A DNA stretch of 9,879 nucleotides, taken from assembly GCA_014729315.1 (NCBI GenBank), contig WJKD01000006.1, positions 1 through 9,879 on the forward strand, given 5' to 3'. A program made the translations under genes and the position numbers. Below are positions 6,538 through 9,879 of the stretch, in pieces. Positions within the stretch are counted from its first letter, which is position 1, and the number at the start of each line of letters is the position of its first letter. The DNA comes from Promethearchaeota archaeon (lineage in GTDB: Archaea > Asgardarchaeota > Lokiarchaeia > Sigynarchaeales > SOKP01). The notes under the pieces are model-generated. The model searched no databases, was not told where the DNA came from, and saw only the letters and a program-made list of their open reading frames with translations.

Positions 6538-7039
6538 TATGTATTTTACCTATTAATGCATTATCAGAACCATTTTCTGGTTGCTTTAAATATTTATCTA
6601 TTTTTGAACAATCCGTGTTCAGCATAATTGATAAATCACCTGAGGTAATAGGTTCGTCAATAATTGATATAACTGCCTTAGCTATAATTACTATATCATC
6701 TTTGCTAATATTATTATTCAGTGGCTCAGCGAATGATTTAGCTATCTTCATAAATTCTTCTTTTGAGTAAAGATTTAATAGAAAAGAAGCATATTCTTGA
6801 TTATATTTATGGTTTTTCCATAAATTTTTTATAACAAATTTTAATAATCTATTTTCTTTAATTACATTATTAAAATTAATAGTCGCATTCCACATTTCTA
6901 TATTTAGAGAAGAAGTATCTGAGCTTTTTTCAAAGTCAGCTCTTAAATAGCTCACATATCCCTCGCCGGTGGTATTATAATTAATTTTTATCTTTTTCTT
7001 TTTTGGTCCGGGGTATTCTGTTCCTGTTAATTCATTCAT
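6524..7039 (-). CDS. Unrecognised helical protein, second gene of the 7386-6124 cassette
   Basis: This encodes 171 residues from the ATG at 7039-7037, which has an AGGG ribosome-binding site about six bases upstream. No family is recognised. A basic stretch PKKKKIKI (12-19) is followed by strands, then from about residue 55 by a mostly helical region (NRLLKFVIKNLWKNH, YASFLLNLYSKEEFMKIAKSF). The last part, ITSGDLSIMLNTDCSKIDKYL (131-151), has the rhythm of a helix-turn-helix or a small protein-binding bundle; this is inference. It has no membrane segment. It starts 20 bases after the end of the 7060-7386 gene and overlaps the next gene by 14 bases, so the three are almost certainly one transcription unit. 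The gene is very A/T-rich. Confidence 0.65.
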   Translation of the reverse strand: MNELTGTEYPGPKKKKIKINYNTTGEGYVSYLRADFEKSSDTSSLNIEMWNATINFNNVIKENRLLKFVIKNLWKNHKYNQEYASFLLNLYSKEEFMKIAKSFAEPLNNNISKDDIVIIAKAVISIIDEPITSGDLSIMLNTDCSKIDKYLKQPENGSDNALIGKIHNEIE

Positions 7040-7059
7040 TTTATACCCTAAAGCTTTAT

Positions 7060-7386
7060 TTATTCCTCTTTTTCAACTATTACTTTATTTGCGTTTTTTA
7101 ATAGCCAATCTGCAATACTTTTAGCAATATCAGGTCTCAATACCAAAGTACATTGAATGTCTCGTGTGTATGTTTTATCTGTTTTTTTGTTTTCCTTAAC
7201 TTTTCCTGAATTCACGTCGACTGATACTTTGATATTATCCGGTAATTTTTCATATTCAATAAAAAAATGACAAATAATTTCCCCATTAGGACTTAGTCCT
7301 CCATAAGCTCCAGTAGCAGGATATATATTGTAATTTTTAGATTTACTAAAGTCAATATTAAATGATATTTGTTTTTCATCTTCCAT
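7060..7386 (-). CDS. Small beta-rich unknown protein, first gene of the 7386-6124 cassette
   Basis: This encodes 108 residues from the ATG at 7386-7384 with a GAGGT ribosome-binding site at normal spacing. The sequence alternates strands (YNIYPATGAYGGLSPNGE, then IICHFFIEYEKLPD, about 19-50), a Lys-rich loop (63-71), and a strand plus helix, TLVLRPDIAKSIADWLLKNA (80-99). The pattern of a short beta sheet ending in a strand with a [ST]-x-x-x-A-[KR]-x-[IL]-x-x-x-[IL] helix resembles small DUF3467-like proteins. I propose that only as a loose structural likeness. The GAYGGLSPNGEIICHF segment has the look of a conserved core. It probably opens the cassette transcribed from the promoter region at 7530-7672. 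Confidence 0.7.
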   Translation of the reverse strand: MEDEKQISFNIDFSKSKNYNIYPATGAYGGLSPNGEIICHFFIEYEKLPDNIKVSVDVNSGKVKENKKTDKTYTRDIQCTLVLRPDIAKSIADWLLKNANKVIVEKEE

Positions 7387-7442
7387 AACATTACCTCAAA
7401 ATAAGATAATCATTTATTGCCTGTCTATGAAATGGAAATTTT

Positions 7443-7500
7443 AAAGAACTATTTATAGCTATATCGTCAGACGAAAAAGTTTAGTTTAAAATAGCTCTTT
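7443..7500 (-). repeat. Inverted repeats in the leader of the three-gene cassette
   Basis: AAAGAACTATTT (7443-7454) and AAATAGCTCTTT (7489-7500) form a 12-base inverted repeat with one mismatch. In RNA made from the minus strand that mismatch becomes a G-U pair, so the stem is complete only in the transcript of the cassette. Inside lie a perfect palindrome TATAGCTATA (7454-7463) and a small dyad TCGTC-A-GACGA (7464-7474). No T-run follows, so this is not an intrinsic terminator. It could be a leader RNA structure or a repressor-binding region. Confidence 0.4.
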
Positions 7501-7643
7501 TTATAGAATGTAATATGATTATCAAAGCGAATATAAATACATTATTTTTGGGAGTAAAAACAGCTATAGATAGACCGATGCAAGAACATAGAATAACTTA
7601 CAAAATTTTAGGCAAATTGTCAAGTAAAAACAAGTAACTATGA

Positions 7644-7672
7644 ATATAATCTTTCTATTTTAGACGTGTCAA
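7644..7672 (-). promoter_or_regulatory. Promoter upstream of the three-gene cassette
   Basis: The minus strand has TTGACA (7672-7667), 17 bases, then TTATAT (7649-7644), the same pair of boxes as in the promoter at 718-749. A start near 7637 gives a leader of about 250 bases before the ATG at 7386. A second, weaker candidate, TTTACT-N17-TATATT (7558-7530), would shorten the leader to about 135 bases. Either transcript includes the inverted repeats at 7443-7500. Confidence 0.5.
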
Positions 7673-7771
7673 AAAGAGATCAGTTTCATATTAGAATATT
7701 GTCATTCTGTTAAAAATGCAGAAAATATTAAATACGAAATACTTTAAAATGCATTCTATAAATTGGTGCTA

Positions 7772-9879
7772 TCACCTATCCAATCCCTTAACAATCCTCA
7801 CTTCCTCGATCTCATCCATCCCCTCAAGATTTTTCCGCACCGGGTGATTGGGATTATTAAACGTGCTATATACTTTTTGAATCACATCCATTTTCTGCTC
7901 ATCTGTCATGTCATCTGTAATAGGTGTCAGGTCAGGCAGGTACTTTAAAATGTCCCGTCCGGCATTTTTTATCTCATCTTCAAAATAGAGTTCTAAGATA
8001 ATACCATCTACCAGTTTCTTAAAAAATGAATACGTTAATTCTATGTTTCTAGCAAACAAGATATAATCGACAATAATATTAACAACAGATTGTATTTCTT
8101 CTTGTTTTAACTGATATATTGGTAGTGCTCGTACAGATCTGGGATAAGTGTGTGAGGTATAACCTTGTAAGCTCTCTGTGGCAAGTCTATTTTTAAAATA
8201 AAAATTAGTAACAGAGTTGAAAATATTTGCAGCTATATATTTCAGGCTATAATCTTCATCATGTCTATCATATTCTTTAAATTTTATATTCAGTTTTGAT
8301 TTCTCTAAAAACTTATATTTTGTAATCAATACATTACCATCATCTGTATAGAATTTATCGTAATCTAAAGAACCAGCAATTTGGTGATTGGCGTCGGATA
8401 TTTTTCTTATTACTATTTTCTCATTTTCGAATAAAGCTTCATCCCTTGGACCATACATAGTATCTTTTTTATAATTCAACCATAGATCTCTGCTCATAAT
8501 TTGCCAGATATGAACGTCTTTCCCTTCAATAAACTTTTTGAAATTTCCTTTTTTATTTCTATATACAACATCTGATTTTTTATACAGCCCAGGAGTCCTA
8601 CTCGAAACTTGTGCGCCATAATTAACATAACAAATTTGCCCAACCTTTATAGAATTTTTTTCAATCAAATTAAGAATTCTTTCAATCTCATTATCTATTG
8701 AGATATTAAATATACAATCCTGGTTATTATCCCATAATTCCGTATTGATAACCGATTTTAGAACTATCTTATTAGAAAAATGACCATATTTTGTATTTCT
8801 ATAAATCTTGCATTTTGAATACTTTTTGTCTCTTTTTGAAATATTGATTACAAGCGTTTTTCTTGCAACATTTTCAAATACATTTACTTCATCATATAGC
8901 AAAATTGAATGCAAACTCATTTCATCAATAATGAATTTTCTTACGCTGCTAGCGTATTTCTCCTTTAAAAAGGGATTGGGCACGATAAAAATTATATTTC
9001 CATTACGAGTTAAAGGCGTACTTCGCATTAAAAATGCTAAATAAAGATCCCAATGTCTTTTTAAGTATTTTCTATATTTGCTTAAGCTTTTCAATATCTC
9101 ATTCTTATAGCCGGGATATTTTTTATGAAGCACCCAAGCACTTATATAGGGAGGATTTCCGATTACGGTATGGAAACCGCCAGCACTTTTAAATACTTCC
9201 GAAAAATTAACATTAAAATCAAAATTTACAGAATAACCCAAATTCTTTTCCGTATTTCTAAACAAGTTTGATATTTTATCATCTATTATTTCTTTTAATT
9301 CAATTTTCTTTCTTTTATCAGTTTCTACAAAGTATTCTTCTTTTAAATTTTCAATTTCTGAGAGTCCTAATGGTTCGTATGGGTATCCTAACAGCGAATC
9401 ACCGCACACAATCTTATAATCCAAATTAGGCAACGGTTCAATCATATCAATACGCTGCTCATCTACAACCAATGACAGCCATAACCTCAATTTGCATATT
9501 TCCACGGCGCTGGCGTCAATATCAACACCGTACAAATTATGGTGAATGCAATGAGACTTTAATGCATAAGATGAACGGTCTTTATTGTCATCAATAAACC
9601 TGTCCAATATCTGCCGGGCTTTTACCATTTCCGTCATCACGCCCACCGGAAAGGCGCCGCTTCCTACCGCCGGATCGCATACCCGAATATTTTCCAGCTT
9701 TTCATCGATCAATGCCGCATTTTTACGAACGGATTCCGGTATTTGGTGTTTATAAGTTTTCGTTTCTTTGCCCTGCTGGAGTACCTGTTCTTCATTTTCT
9801 AAGAAATACTCCCCATGTTTTATCAAAATCTCAATATCTTCTTTTGGCACACGTACGGCATCACCATTTTCAATTAAAA
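7772..9879 (-). CDS. Eco57I-like type IIG restriction-modification enzyme, C-terminal part (runs off the right edge)
   Basis: The frame is open to the window edge, so about 700 C-terminal residues of a larger protein are seen. The GTG at 9850-9848 is only an internal codon, and ten in-frame residues precede it. Counting from that codon, motif I is CDPAVGSGAF (58-67), an acidic LYGVDID lies at 106-112, VCGDSLLG at 148-155, and the catalytic GNPPYI at 231-236, all marking an N6-adenine DNA methyltransferase of the gamma type. A target-recognition region spans roughly 400-600, including YVNYGAQVSSRTPGLYKK and the late TSHTYPRSVRALPIYQL. The tail (about 640-692) is acidic and helical. Such enzymes carry a nuclease domain at the N-terminus, here outside the window, and modify and cut DNA as a single polypeptide. 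The middle is clearly more A/T-rich than both ends. It could be a methyltransferase-only relative if the nuclease domain is absent. Confidence 0.93.
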   Translation of the reverse strand, partial: LIENGDAVRVPKEDIEILIKHGEYFLENEEQVLQQGKETKTYKHQIPESVRKNAALIDEKLENIRVCDPAVGSGAFPVGVMTEMVKARQILDRFIDDNKDRSSYALKSHCIHHNLYGVDIDASAVEICKLRLWLSLVVDEQRIDMIEPLPNLDYKIVCGDSLLGYPYEPLGLSEIENLKEEYFVETDKRKKIELKEIIDDKISNLFRNTEKNLGYSVNFDFNVNFSEVFKSAGGFHTVIGNPPYISAWVLHKKYPGYKNEILKSLSKYRKYLKRHWDLYLAFLMRSTPLTRNGNIIFIVPNPFLKEKYASSVRKFIIDEMSLHSILLYDEVNVFENVARKTLVINISKRDKKYSKCKIYRNTKYGHFSNKIVLKSVINTELWDNNQDCIFNISIDNEIERILNLIEKNSIKVGQICYVNYGAQVSSRTPGLYKKSDVVYRNKKGNFKKFIEGKDVHIWQIMSRDLWLNYKKDTMYGPRDEALFENEKIVIRKISDANHQIAGSLDYDKFYTDDGNVLITKYKFLEKSKLNIKFKEYDRHDEDYSLKYIAANIFNSVTNFYFKNRLATESLQGYTSHTYPRSVRALPIYQLKQEEIQSVVNIIVDYILFARNIELTYSFFKKLVDGIILELYFEDEIKNAGRDILKYLPDLTPITDDMTDEQKMDVIQKVYSTFNNPNHPVRKNLEGMDEIEEVRIVKGLDR

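Larger units (their letters stand above)
7387..7771 (-). other. 385-base non-coding region between the type IIG gene and the three-gene cassette
   Basis: Apart from the promoter and inverted repeats listed separately, this holds only a weak plus-strand frame of 40 codons (7515-7637, starting MIIKANINTLFLG), which lacks a ribosome-binding site and lies opposite the predicted leader. No clear terminator follows the type IIG gene; the best structure is a short TTCTG/CAGAA dyad near 7710-7730 without a T-run. The sequence is very A/T-rich. Confidence 0.4.

Noticed and set aside
7515..7637. Plus-strand frame of 40 codons
   Set aside because: No ribosome-binding site, no recognised domain, and it lies opposite the promoter and leader of the cassette; likely chance.
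7700..7771. Terminator after the type IIG gene
   Set aside because: Only a five-base dyad without a following T-run was found.
9848..9850. GTG as the true start of the type IIG gene
   Set aside because: The frame stays open to the window edge, and the enzyme family has a long N-terminal part before the methyltransferase motifs.
1..9879. CRISPR array, tRNA, rRNA or complete insertion sequence
   Set aside because: No regularly spaced repeats, cloverleaf-like sequence, transposase or terminal inverted repeats were seen on reading both strands.

Overview
The window is AT-rich bacterial DNA in which every well-supported gene lies on the minus strand. I read it as part of a defence island. The organism cannot be fixed from the sequence. 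The small gene at 337-621 and the style of the restriction enzyme recall Bacteroidota and the wider FCB group. However, several genes have clear Shine-Dalgarno sites and the best promoters are TTGACA/TATAAT-like, so a lineage at the edge of Bacteroidota is as likely as a classical member. No rRNA, tRNA, CRISPR array or complete insertion sequence was seen.

In transcription order (right to left), 9879-7772 is the C-terminal two thirds or so of a large Eco57I-like type IIG restriction-modification enzyme. It carries SAM-binding and NPPY adenine-methyltransferase motifs and a target-recognition region, and its N-terminus lies outside the window. Next is a 385-base non-coding stretch (7387-7771) with a good promoter, possibly a long leader, and inverted repeats. 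It leads into a tight cassette of three unrecognised genes (7386-7060, 7039-6524, 6537-6124). A second gene-poor stretch (5640-6123) ends in a promoter placed so close to the next gene that its mRNA may be leaderless.

That gene is abiEi (4869-5639), followed by abiEii (3955-4872), which uses a TTG start overlapping the abiEi stop. Together they form a type IV toxin-antitoxin / abortive-infection pair: a winged-helix antitoxin-repressor and a nucleotidyltransferase toxin. About 100 bases further on is a 732-residue STAND NTPase (NB-ARC type) with an N-terminal membrane helix and C-terminal TPR-like repeats. After 58 bases comes a GIY-YIG nuclease with all expected catalytic residues. The STAND protein has no nuclease of its own and the nuclease has no sensor of its own, so I suggest as a hypothesis that they form a two-gene sensor-effector module.

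At the left end, a small Bacteroidota-type protein (337-621) is preceded by a promoter and then by a strong intrinsic-terminator hairpin between promoter and start codon, which suggests attenuation. The first ~160 bases may hold the 3' end of a plus-strand gene entering from the left.
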